Assembly (NCBI GenBank): GCA_035697245.1
Contig: DASSDH010000241.1
Location: forward strand, 1-26,800
From: JACVRX01 sp035697245
GTDB taxonomy: Bacteria; Actinomycetota; Actinomycetes; Jiangellales; Jiangellaceae
Length of the DNA stretch: 26,800 bases
Direction of reading: 5' to 3'
The notes below the pieces were generated by a model. That model was not told the origin of the DNA. It made no database searches and worked only from the letters and a program-made list of their open reading frames with translations. Positions 17,864 through 24,604 of the stretch are shown one piece after another. Within the stretch, counting starts at the first letter, position 1; each line of letters begins with the position of its first letter. The translations under genes and the position numbers were made by a program.

Positions 17864-20812
17864 TTACGGGGCGGCCGTGCCCAACAGGCCGCGGCGGTGA
17901 GCGACGGTCACCGCTTCGGTGCGGCCGGAGGCTCCCAGCTTGGCCAGGATGTTGGAGACGTGCACGCTGGCGGTCTTCTCGGCGATGTAGAGCCGCTGCC
18001 CGATCTGCCGGTTGGTCAGGCCCTCGGCGAGCAGGGCGAGAACCTCACGTTCGCGGGCGGTGAGCCCGCCGTCAGGGGACGTCGGAGCGGCGATGCCGAC
18101 GTCCAGCCGGCCCCGGCGGGCCAGCGCCTCGATGGCCTGCTGGAGTGGGCGCGCGCCCAATTCGACCGCGACGTCGTGGGCTGCCCGGGCTTCGGTGGCC
18201 GCCGCGTCTCGCTGGTCGGCGGCAAGCAGTGCCTCGGCCAGCCGCCATCGGGACCGAGCCTGCTCGTATCGGTGGCCATAGCCGAACTCCTCGGTAGTGC
18301 GCCGCCATCGTTCGACGTCGGAGGCACCGGCGACACGGGAGTACTCGGCCTCGGCCCGAAGCAACCAGGCGCGCCCCTCCGGCCCGAGCACGCCGCCGCG
18401 TGGACTGCCTTCGCGGGCAACGTTTCGGGCCTGCGCGAGCAGCCGTTCACCGGCGTCCAACGCCTCGGTGAGTTCCGACTCGTCGCGGACCAGCCGCGCA
18501 TGCTCGGCCAGATCGCCGGCAGCGGCCAGCCCGAGGGCGGACATCCAGATGGCGCCGAGGAACAGGGGCCAGCTGTGCTCGACGTACTCCAGCGTCCGTT
18601 CGGCCAGCTCTAGGGCAGCGCGAGGCTCCTCCCGCCAACGCAGCAAGTCGGCACCGCAGCCGCCGGAGATCATGGCGATCATCGGGTCTCGATACCACTC
18701 GTTCTCCATGGCCCGGACCATCGCCAGAGCGGGCGGGTCACCGCGGGCGACGGCGACGTGCAGCGACACGGTGGACAGCCGCGCGATCATCCCATCGGGC
18801 GGCCGCCTGCCTGCATGCCTCGTCGCGGTCATGCTGCCGGCCCAGTCGCCGGCCACGAACCGGGCGACGACCTGGAGCGACTGCAGCTCGACGCCGTACG
18901 GGCTCCACGACAGGCCGGTGGCGACGCTTCGCTCTACGGCCGCGTCAAGCAACCGCAGTGCACCTTCGATGTCGCCGGAGTCGTACCGCTCGGCGGCCAG
19001 GTTGTACGAGACGCGCATCTCGGTCGGCAAGTCACCTGCCTCTTGAGCAAGGTCGCGGGCCCGAGCGAGCAGTTCGGGGGCCGAGCCCTCGCCGCTGTCC
19101 ATCGCGGCGAGTGTGACCAGCGCGTCGGCCTCGGCGCCCGCGCTGCCGATCTCGATCGCCTCTTCCAGCGCACGCTCGGCATAGCGCCGTGCTTCGTCCT
19201 CGCGATTCATGCTCGACAGTGCTCGCGCGGCTGTGGCCGACGCCCAGGCCGACGGAGCGGTCGGCTTGTCGCCCGCCTCGGCGGCAAAGGCCAGCGCCGC
19301 CAACGCCGCCTCGAGCGCTTGCTCGGGGCGGTCGTCGCCGAGCAGGTGAAGTGCCCGCTTGTGAGCCACCGCCGCAGCCCGCTGCGGGTCGACGGCAGGA
19401 TCGAGCCGCGCCGCCGCGGATTCGGCCAGCGCCGCAGCCCGGGCGTTCTCTCCTGCGCGACTGGCCATAGCCGCGGCGCGTAGGCCTATCCGCACGATGT
19501 CGGCGCCGGCCCGCTCCTCGGCGTCGTCGACGGCGTCCCACAGCTGGAGCACTTGTTCCAGATGCTGCCAGGCTTCGGCCGGTGCCCGAAGCGACTCGGC
19601 CTCGGCTGCGGCCCGCACGGAGGCCGTCAACGCCCCAGGCACGTCATGGCTCTGCAGCCGGTGATGAGCGAGCTCCGCGGCGGAACCCAGCGGCTCGTGG
19701 CTGTCGATCGACTCGTCGATGAGCTGGGCAAAAGTGGCATGTAGACGAACTCGTTCGCCAGGTAGCAGGTCGCCGTAGACCGCCTCGGCCAGCAACGCGT
19801 GCCGGAACGCGTAGCGCTCGCCCTCCTCGGCGACCAGGATCTGATGGGTGATCGCCTCACGCAGCGCCGCCTCGAGCTCGGTGCTGTCGAGCGCGCTCGC
19901 CCGGGCGAGCAGGTCGTGCCCGACTCGACGACCAGCGACCGAGGCGACTCGGACCACCTGCTGAGACGTCGGCGACAGCTGTTCGAGCCTGGCCAGCAGG
20001 ACGTCGACGAGTGGGGCAGGGAGCAGGGGGTTGTCAGTGGATGCGCTGCCGGCGTGCAGGAGCTCTTGGGCGTAGTAGGCGTTGCCTTCGGACCGGTCGA
20101 GAATCCGCCGCACGGTCACGTCGTCGACCGGCGAGCCGTGCAGGGCCGCCAGATATCGGCGCATCTCGTCGGCGTCGAAGGGACCGACGTCGAGACGCTC
20201 GACAACCGGCAGCCGGCTGAGCTGCGCGACCAGTGGGCGAAGCGGGTGGCGACGGTGCAGGTCGTCGGTGCGGTAACTGCCGACGATGAGCAGGCGCTCC
20301 TCCCGCAGTCGCCCGATCAGGAAGGCGAACAGGTCGCGGGTCGACTGGTCGGCCCAGTGCAGATCCTCGATGGCGAGCAACGCTGGCCCGTCGCCGTCGA
20401 GGCCGACTCTGGCCAGAGTGCTTGCGACGCCGTCGAAGAGCTGAAGCTGACTGAGCTCGCCACCGGGTGTGGGCACCGCGCTGAACCCAAGACGGGGCAC
20501 AAGAGCGGCGCGGCTGTCGTCCGGAACGCTGGTGGTGGTGAGCGGGCCCAGTGCCTCGGTGAACGGAAGATAAGGCAGCCCGACGCTGCCGACGTCGAGG
20601 CAATGGCCGACCAGAACGGTCGCACCTCGAGTCACGGCGCGGGATATCAGTTCACCCAGCAGCCGAGTCTTGCCTACTCCGGCATCCCCGGCGACGAGCA
20701 CTGCGCCGGGCTCTCCACGGCCGGCGCGGTCGAGTGCTTCGGTGAGCGAGTTCACCTCGCGTGACCGCCCGACGAGGGGGGTCTCGAAGTCCACTCGGGC
20801 CATGCTGTCCAT
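17864..20812 (-). CDS. large LuxR-family ATPase regulator (LAL type)
   Basis: About 982 residues: N-terminal AAA/STAND ATPase with Walker A GDAGVGKT (42-49 from the chosen start) and Walker B-like ALLAIEDLHWADQS, a long helical middle region of TPR-like character, and a C-terminal LuxR helix-turn-helix (LTAREREVLALLAEGLTNRQIGQRL, then EKTASVHVSNILAKLGASGRTEAV). LAL regulators bind ATP and usually an effector and activate transcription. I chose ATG 20812; ATG 20803 is also possible. A GTG at 20869 overlaps the small upstream ORF's stop as GTGA, but that would place a 14-bp perfect hairpin inside codons 7-18. It separates trmD from rplS and is opposite to both; its target is unknown. Confidence 0.9.
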   Translation of the reverse strand: MDSMARVDFETPLVGRSREVNSLTEALDRAGRGEPGAVLVAGDAGVGKTRLLGELISRAVTRGATVLVGHCLDVGSVGLPYLPFTEALGPLTTTSVPDDSRAALVPRLGFSAVPTPGGELSQLQLFDGVASTLARVGLDGDGPALLAIEDLHWADQSTRDLFAFLIGRLREERLLIVGSYRTDDLHRRHPLRPLVAQLSRLPVVERLDVGPFDADEMRRYLAALHGSPVDDVTVRRILDRSEGNAYYAQELLHAGSASTDNPLLPAPLVDVLLARLEQLSPTSQQVVRVASVAGRRVGHDLLARASALDSTELEAALREAITHQILVAEEGERYAFRHALLAEAVYGDLLPGERVRLHATFAQLIDESIDSHEPLGSAAELAHHRLQSHDVPGALTASVRAAAEAESLRAPAEAWQHLEQVLQLWDAVDDAEERAGADIVRIGLRAAAMASRAGENARAAALAESAAARLDPAVDPQRAAAVAHKRALHLLGDDRPEQALEAALAALAFAAEAGDKPTAPSAWASATAARALSSMNREDEARRYAERALEEAIEIGSAGAEADALVTLAAMDSGEGSAPELLARARDLAQEAGDLPTEMRVSYNLAAERYDSGDIEGALRLLDAAVERSVATGLSWSPYGVELQSLQVVARFVAGDWAGSMTATRHAGRRPPDGMIARLSTVSLHVAVARGDPPALAMVRAMENEWYRDPMIAMISGGCGADLLRWREEPRAALELAERTLEYVEHSWPLFLGAIWMSALGLAAAGDLAEHARLVRDESELTEALDAGERLLAQARNVAREGSPRGGVLGPEGRAWLLRAEAEYSRVAGASDVERWRRTTEEFGYGHRYEQARSRWRLAEALLAADQRDAAATEARAAHDVAVELGARPLQQAIEALARRGRLDVGIAAPTSPDGGLTAREREVLALLAEGLTNRQIGQRLYIAEKTASVHVSNILAKLGASGRTEAVTVAHRRGLLGTAAP

Positions 20813-20817
20813 GGTGT

Positions 20818-20851
20818 CACGCAGGGCCGACACTCTGGTCGGCCCTGCGTG
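20818..20851 (-). terminator. perfect 14-bp hairpin before the LAL regulator (terminator or attenuator)
   Basis: CACGCAGGGCCGAC (20818-20831) and its complement (20838-20851) enclose the loop ACTCTG. It lies between the stop of the 50-residue ORF (20866) and ATG 20812 of the regulator, both on the minus strand. No T-tract follows. If transcription reads through from the small ORF, it could act as an attenuator for the regulator. Confidence 0.5.
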
Positions 20852-20865
20852 TGTGGATGGATCGG

Positions 20866-21018
20866 TCACGCGGCGCGCGTGGTCAACTTCGAGCTGGGCA
20901 AGCGACGGCCCCGAGTGTCCCGCACCTCACGTGGTGCCCTGGCTCGGCGGTAGTCTTCGGTGATGCGCTCACGCCGGTACGCGATCTCGGCGTCGATGGC
21001 CGGTGCGACGATGCTCAT
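20866..21018 (-). CDS. small Arg-rich hypothetical protein (50 residues)
   Basis: The predicted product starts MSIVAPAIDAEIAYRRERI and is basic and helical in character (YRRARAPREVRDTRGRRLP). The ATG at 21018 has a good ribosome site (AGGAG, about 8 nt upstream), which the longer open frame beginning at 21096 lacks. It has no recognised domain, signal peptide or membrane segment. It precedes the LAL regulator gene on the same strand, and its TGA overlaps a GTG of that frame, so the two may be linked. The good ribosome site and neighbour suggest it is real; function unknown. Confidence 0.6.
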   Translation of the reverse strand: MSIVAPAIDAEIAYRRERITEDYRRARAPREVRDTRGRRLPSSKLTTRAA

Positions 21019-21362
21019 GGCGACTTCTCCTTCTGCTGTAGTAGTTCGAGAATCGTTCTGAGGCGGCCACAGCGGCATCGGGCGACCACGCACCATTTCT
21101 GCCCTCCACCCCTTAGAGGAGTGCGTCGGGCAGCAGCGGTCCTAAGGCGCGCCGGGGCGAAGCCGGGGTCCCGCCCCCACCGGCCGGCCGCAACTGCCGT
21201 TTCGTGCGAAACCGCAGGCTGTGGCACACTTGAGCGCTATTGCCCGACGCGTTGCTCGTGCCCCTGCCACGGGGGGAGTGCCGACGACGTGCTCCCGGTT
21301 GTCCTGACTCACCATCGTTGCGCCGATGACCTGTGGCACCGGCGAGGAAGCGACCGCACGTG
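21019..21362. promoter_or_regulatory. divergent control region between small ORF and rplS
   Basis: This 344-base region has no convincing gene. It holds a near-palindrome GTTTCG-TG-CGAAAC (21199-21212), an inverted repeat CCTTAG-N25-CTAAGG (21111-21116 and 21142-21147) and, just before rplS, the ribosome site GAGGAAG (21344-21350). The segment after the near-palindrome (GGCACACTTGAGC) may hold the rplS -10 region, but no clear -35 is seen. The small ORF's promoter must also lie here on the other strand. Confidence 0.4.
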
Positions 21363-21713
21363 ATGAACACCCTCGACGCCGTCGACGCCGCCAGCCTGCG
21401 CGACGACATCCCTCCGTTTCGAGCCGGCGACACCGTCAAAGTCCATGTAAAGGTGATCGAGGGCACGCGGTCGCGGGTCCAGGTCTTCCAGGGCGTCGTC
21501 ACACGACGGCAGGGTTCGGGCGTGCGCGAGTCGTTCACCGTCCGCAAGATCAGTTTCGGCGTCGGCGTCGAGCGCACGTTTCCGGTGCACGCCCCGGTGA
21601 TCGACCGGATCGAGCTGGTGACCCGCGGTGACGTCCGGCGGGCCAAGCTCTATTACCTGCGGAATCTCCGCGGCAAGGCAGCAAAGATTCGGGAGAAGCG
21701 CGATCACGGCTGA
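21363..21713 (+). CDS. rplS: 50S ribosomal protein L19
   Basis: A 116-residue large-subunit protein at the 30S-50S interface. It shows the complete family pattern: TLDAVDAASLRDDIPPFRAGDTVKVHVKV, EGTRSRVQVFQGVVTRRQGSGVRESFTVRKISFGVGVERTFPVHAP and RRAKLYYLRNLRGKAAKIREK. The ATG at 21363 gives the usual N-terminus; a GTG one codon upstream is possible, and GAGGAAG lies at 21344-21350. It needs its own promoter because trmD, normally its operon partner, is 3.9 kb upstream with an opposite-strand gene between. Confidence 0.97.
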   Translation: MNTLDAVDAASLRDDIPPFRAGDTVKVHVKVIEGTRSRVQVFQGVVTRRQGSGVRESFTVRKISFGVGVERTFPVHAPVIDRIELVTRGDVRRAKLYYLRNLRGKAAKIREKRDHG

Positions 21714-21777
21714 GCTAGGAGACGTCAGCCGCGTGGACGAACCTGGCCCGATGAGCGGAATCGAGCGCGCCGCACGG

Positions 21778-21783
21778 TAGCGT
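21778..21783 (+). promoter_or_regulatory. candidate -10 box of leaderless lepB promoter
   Basis: TAGCGT fits TANNNT and lies 7 nt before the lepB ATG. There is no purine-rich ribosome site before the ATG, which agrees with a leaderless message. The -35 is weak. Confidence 0.45.
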
Positions 21784-21790
21784 CGACGCC

Positions 21791-22567
21791 ATGACGCTGA
21801 CGGCATCGGCGTCGGACACTTCCGCGGGCGCGCCCGGCGGTGACAGGGGAGAACACGTGGCGGAGAGGACCGCGCACCGCGATGACGGTGATGCGCGGGT
21901 GGGATCCCCGCGCCGCAGTGGGTTCGGAGCGCTGGTCCGGGAGACCGTGATCGTCGTCGGTCTCTCGTTGTTGATCGCCACCTTGGTCCGGATCTTTCTC
22001 GTCCAGGCCTTTCTCATCCCGTCACAGTCGATGGAAGACACTCTGCTCGTCGGGGATCGGGTCCTGGTGTCGAAACTCAGCACGAGGTTCGGCGAGATCG
22101 AGCGCGGCGATGTCGTGGTCTTCGCGGATCCAGACGGCTGGCTTTCCCCGTTGCCGGACGAGACGGCTACCACTCTGGGGGATCGTCTCCGGGACGCGCT
22201 GCAGTTCGTCGGCGTGTTGCCCGATGACTCAGAAGGCCACCTGATCAAGCGCGTGGTCGGCGTCGGCGGCGACACCGTCGCCTGCTGCGATGAGCACGGG
22301 CAGGTGACGGTCAATGGAACGGCCATCGACGAGGCGGACTACCTGCGCCCCGGTGACGAGCCGTCGGCCACCGAGTTCGAGGTCGTGGTGTCCGACGGCG
22401 AGTTGTTCGTGATGGGTGACCATCGGTCGAACTCTGGAGATTCGCGGGTCAACGGCACCGTCCCCCTGACGAAGGTGACCGGCCGAGCCTTCGCCGTCGT
22501 CTGGCCGGTCTCCAACTGGGCTCGGCTCCCCGGACCGGACACGTTCGACGCGGTCCCGGAGCCCTGA
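21791..22567 (+). CDS. lepB: signal peptidase I
   Basis: A membrane serine protease that removes signal peptides from exported proteins. The 258-residue protein has a polar N-terminal cytoplasmic tail (1 to about 46), one transmembrane segment (about 50-72, VIVVGLSLLIATLVRIFLVQAFL) and an extracytoplasmic catalytic domain. The nucleophile is Ser80 in IPSQSMEDTL and the general base is Lys153 in HLIKRVVGVGGD. The box GDHRSNSGDSR is also present. It is of the Gram-positive/actinobacterial type with one membrane anchor. Several actinobacteria have tandem signal peptidase genes here; this genome shows one. Confidence 0.95.
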   Translation: MTLTASASDTSAGAPGGDRGEHVAERTAHRDDGDARVGSPRRSGFGALVRETVIVVGLSLLIATLVRIFLVQAFLIPSQSMEDTLLVGDRVLVSKLSTRFGEIERGDVVVFADPDGWLSPLPDETATTLGDRLRDALQFVGVLPDDSEGHLIKRVVGVGGDTVACCDEHGQVTVNGTAIDEADYLRPGDEPSATEFEVVVSDGELFVMGDHRSNSGDSRVNGTVPLTKVTGRAFAVVWPVSNWARLPGPDTFDAVPEP

Positions 22568-22590
22568 AGCCGCCAGCAGTCGGCCGGCCT

Positions 22591-22596
22591 TAGGCT
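22591..22596 (+). promoter_or_regulatory. candidate -10 box of NUDIX gene promoter
   Basis: TAGGCT fits TANNNT and lies 8 nt before the ATG at 22605. No ribosome site is evident, so a leaderless start is plausible. No -35 is recognisable. Confidence 0.35.
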
Positions 22597-22604
22597 CAGA
22601 ACCC

Positions 22605-23081
22605 ATGAGCGACCCCGTCGTCCGCCCGACCGCTCGGGTACTCGTCCTCGCCCACGACGGGGCGGCGACCCGAGTGCTGTTGATGAAGTCGGTGGACGGC
22701 TACTGGTTTCCTCCTGGCGGCGGTGTGGAGCCGGGCGAGACCTATGAGCAGGCCGCACGCCGCGAGCTGAGCGAGGAGACCGGCCACGCCGCGATCGAGC
22801 TCGGCCCGCACATCTGGAACCGGCGAAGCGTTTTCGACTGGCGCGGTGGTGTCCTCGACGTAAGGGAGCGCTGGTTTCTCGCCACAGTTCCTCAGGCCTT
22901 CGAGCTGAACGTCGCAGGCTGGACACCGGAGGAGCGCGAGGACATCACCGACCACCGCTGGTGGTCACTCGACGAGCTCGCCGCCGCAACCGAGCCGCTG
23001 GTTCCTCGCGCCCTCGCGGACCTGGTCACCGACCTGGTGCGCGACGGCGCGCCTGCCGAGCCGGTCGAGGTGGGCGTGTGA
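22605..23081 (+). CDS. NUDIX hydrolase
   Basis: A 158-residue Nudix-fold pyrophosphohydrolase. The complete Nudix box, GX5EX7REUXEEXGU, is read as GGVEPGETYEQAARRELSEETGH, split here as GGVEPGETYEQ and AARRELSEETGH; its Glu residues bind Mg2+. Substrates of the family are nucleoside diphosphates linked to another group; this one's cannot be told. The C-terminus (WWSLDELAAATEPLVPRALADLV) is typical of NUDIX proteins of the MutT-like kind. Its stop overlaps the rnhB start as GTGA. Confidence 0.93.
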   Translation: MSDPVVRPTARVLVLAHDGAATRVLLMKSVDGYWFPPGGGVEPGETYEQAARRELSEETGHAAIELGPHIWNRRSVFDWRGGVLDVRERWFLATVPQAFELNVAGWTPEEREDITDHRWWSLDELAAATEPLVPRALADLVTDLVRDGAPAEPVEVGV

Positions 23082-23761
23082 TCACCGCGGCGAGGTTGGC
23101 CGCCGTCCGGCGGGACGCAGGGCTGTACGGCTACGAGCGTGCTCTGGAACGCATCGGCCTGGCGCCGGTCGCCGGGGCCGACGAGGCCGGGCGCGGCGCG
23201 TGCGCCGGCCCGCTTGTGGTCGCGGCGGCGGTGCTGGCGACCAGTCGGCGGGCCGAGATCCCCGACCTCGCCGATTCCAAGCTGCTGACACCCCTGGTGC
23301 GGGAGCAGGTGTACGACGCAGTAGTGGCGCGCGCCGTTGCGTGGTCGGTCGTCATCGTCCCGCCCGACGAAGTGGACCGGCGGGGCCTACATGTCACCAA
23401 CGTCGAGGCAATGCGGCGAGCGTTGGCCCGCCTCGAGCTGACCCCTGGATACGTCCTTACCGACGGCTTCCCGATCGCCGGGCTCGGGGTTCCCGGCCTG
23501 GCGATGTGGAAGGGTGACCGGGTCGCCGCGTGCATCGCCGCCGCCTCGGTCATCGCCAAAGTCACCCGGGACCGGATCATGGTCGAGTTGCACGAGAAGT
23601 GGCCGGGGTACGACTTCGCTTCGCACAAGGGGTACGTCACACCGGAGCATCAGCAAGCGCTCCACCGCCACGGCCCGTCGCCCATTCACCGGCGGTCGTA
23701 CGTCAACGTGGCGCGGGCCATGGGCGAGAATGGCCACGTCGTCCTGGAGGAGACCGGATGA
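23078..23761 (+). CDS. rnhB: ribonuclease HII
   Basis: Cuts the RNA strand at ribonucleotides embedded in DNA. The 227-residue protein has the type 2 RNase H signature GADEAGRGACAGP with Asp35 and Glu36, DSKLL at 66-70, Asp129 in YVLTDGFP and the helix AACIAAASVIAKVTRDRIM. The C-terminal part contains YDFASHKGYVTPEHQQAL. The GTG at 23078 overlaps the NUDIX stop and has GAGG upstream; a longer frame from 22961 would overlap the NUDIX gene by 120 bases and is rejected. Its stop overlaps the next gene as ATGA. Confidence 0.96.
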   Translation: MITAARLAAVRRDAGLYGYERALERIGLAPVAGADEAGRGACAGPLVVAAAVLATSRRAEIPDLADSKLLTPLVREQVYDAVVARAVAWSVVIVPPDEVDRRGLHVTNVEAMRRALARLELTPGYVLTDGFPIAGLGVPGLAMWKGDRVAACIAAASVIAKVTRDRIMVELHEKWPGYDFASHKGYVTPEHQQALHRHGPSPIHRRSYVNVARAMGENGHVVLEETG

Positions 23762-24081
23762 GCACCGAGGATCTCGAGAAGTACGAGACCGAGATGGAGC
23801 TGTCTCTCTACCGGGAGTACCGCGACGTCGTCGGGCTCTTCTCCTACGTGGTCGAGACCGAGCGGCGGTTCTACCTGACCAACAATGTCGACCTCCAGGT
23901 CCGCACCGAAGGTGGCGAGGTCTACTTCGAGGTCACCATGAGCGACGCCTGGGTGTGGGACATGTATCGCCCGGCCCGGTTCGTCAAGAACGTCAAGGTG
24001 GTCACGTTCAAGGACGTGAACGTCGAGGAACTGGCCAAGAGCGATCTGGAGATCCCGAAGACGGACCTCGGCGCCACCTGA
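23758..24081 (+). CDS. DUF2469 family protein
   Basis: A 107-residue acidic protein found essentially only in actinobacteria, always near rnhB, yraN and comM. It reads MSTEDLEKYETEMELSLYRE at the start and shows WVWDMYRPARFVKNVKVVTFKDVNVEEL near the end. No catalytic motif, signal or membrane segment is seen. The ATG at 23758 overlaps the rnhB stop and has GGAGGAG upstream (about 23745). Its strict conservation next to housekeeping genes argues for a basic role, but its function is unknown. It is a useful marker that the host is an actinobacterium. Confidence 0.94.
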   Translation: MSTEDLEKYETEMELSLYREYRDVVGLFSYVVETERRFYLTNNVDLQVRTEGGEVYFEVTMSDAWVWDMYRPARFVKNVKVVTFKDVNVEELAKSDLEIPKTDLGAT

Positions 24082-24084
24082 AAG

Positions 24085-24116
24085 GGCGATCTTGCAGGCG
24101 TGGCGGTCCGATCGCC
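24085..24116. terminator. weak inverted repeat after the DUF2469 gene
   Basis: GGCGATC (24085-24091) and GATCGCC (24110-24116) can pair with an 18-nt loop, starting 4 bases after the stop. There is no T-tract. It may be a processing or termination signal at the end of the lepB-DUF2469 transcript. Confidence 0.3.
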
Positions 24117-24144
24117 GCCTCTGTCGCACGATCGGCAGGCAGGG

Positions 24145-24153
24145 TTGTCCACA
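24145..24153 (+). promoter_or_regulatory. DnaA box 1
   Basis: TTGTCCACA matches the actinobacterial DnaA box consensus TTRTNCACA exactly. It lies in the 166-base gap before yraN, together with a second identical copy. Confidence 0.55.
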
Positions 24154-24173
24154 GCTCTGGTAACCCGATTTCC

Positions 24174-24182
24174 TTGTCCACA
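24174..24182 (+). promoter_or_regulatory. DnaA box 2
   Basis: A second exact TTGTCCACA in the same orientation, 29 bases downstream of the first (start to start). Nearly three helical turns apart, the two boxes are on about the same face of the DNA. Confidence 0.55.
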
Positions 24183-24247
24183 TCGGCGCTTCGACGACCA
24201 CCACCAGGCGCTGTCAGCCGCCAGGCTCGACGCCGGAGGTGGTGCCC

Positions 24248-24604
24248 GTGCGCGCCAAGGACGGCGTCGGTAGCTATGGCGAGCAGGTGGCAGTGCGGCA
24301 CCTGGAGCAGGCCGGCTTCACGATCGTGGCCCGCAACTGGCGTTGCGAAATCGGCGAGATTGACGTCATCGCGCTCGATGGGGCGACCGTTGTCGTCTGC
24401 GAGGTCAAGACCCGCAGCGGGTTCGCCTTTGGCTCCGGCCTGGAGGCTGTGACCCGATCCAAGGCCGCTCGGTTGCGCCGGCTGGGTCGCCGCTGGCTGG
24501 TCGAGCACGGCCGGCCGGGAAAGGGCTTGCGCTTCGACGTCCTCGCGGTCCATCGGCCCCGCCGCGGCCCAGCCACGGTCGAGCACGTGCGCGGAGCGTT
24601 CTGA
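24248..24604 (+). CDS. yraN: YraN family (UPF0102) endonuclease-like protein
   Basis: A 118-residue protein of UPF0102, whose fold is that of restriction endonuclease-like/Holliday junction nucleases. It shows SYGEQVAVRHLEQAGF, then RNWRCEIGEIDVIALDG with the acidic GEID at 36-39, and VVCEVKTRSG with E52 and K54, the usual PD-(D/E)xK-like set. A role in DNA processing is suggested by its constant pairing with comM and dprA. The GTG at 24248 has GGAGG 8 nt upstream (24235-24239); an in-frame GTG at 24239 lies on the ribosome site itself and is less likely. The stop overlaps the comM ATG by one base. Confidence 0.92.
   Translation: MRAKDGVGSYGEQVAVRHLEQAGFTIVARNWRCEIGEIDVIALDGATVVVCEVKTRSGFAFGSGLEAVTRSKAARLRRLGRRWLVEHGRPGKGLRFDVLAVHRPRRGPATVEHVRGAF

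Noticed and set aside
22961..23077. Longer start for rnhB
   Set aside because: It would overlap the NUDIX gene by 120 bases and adds a basic low-complexity tail; the GTGA overlap at 23078 gives the normal length.
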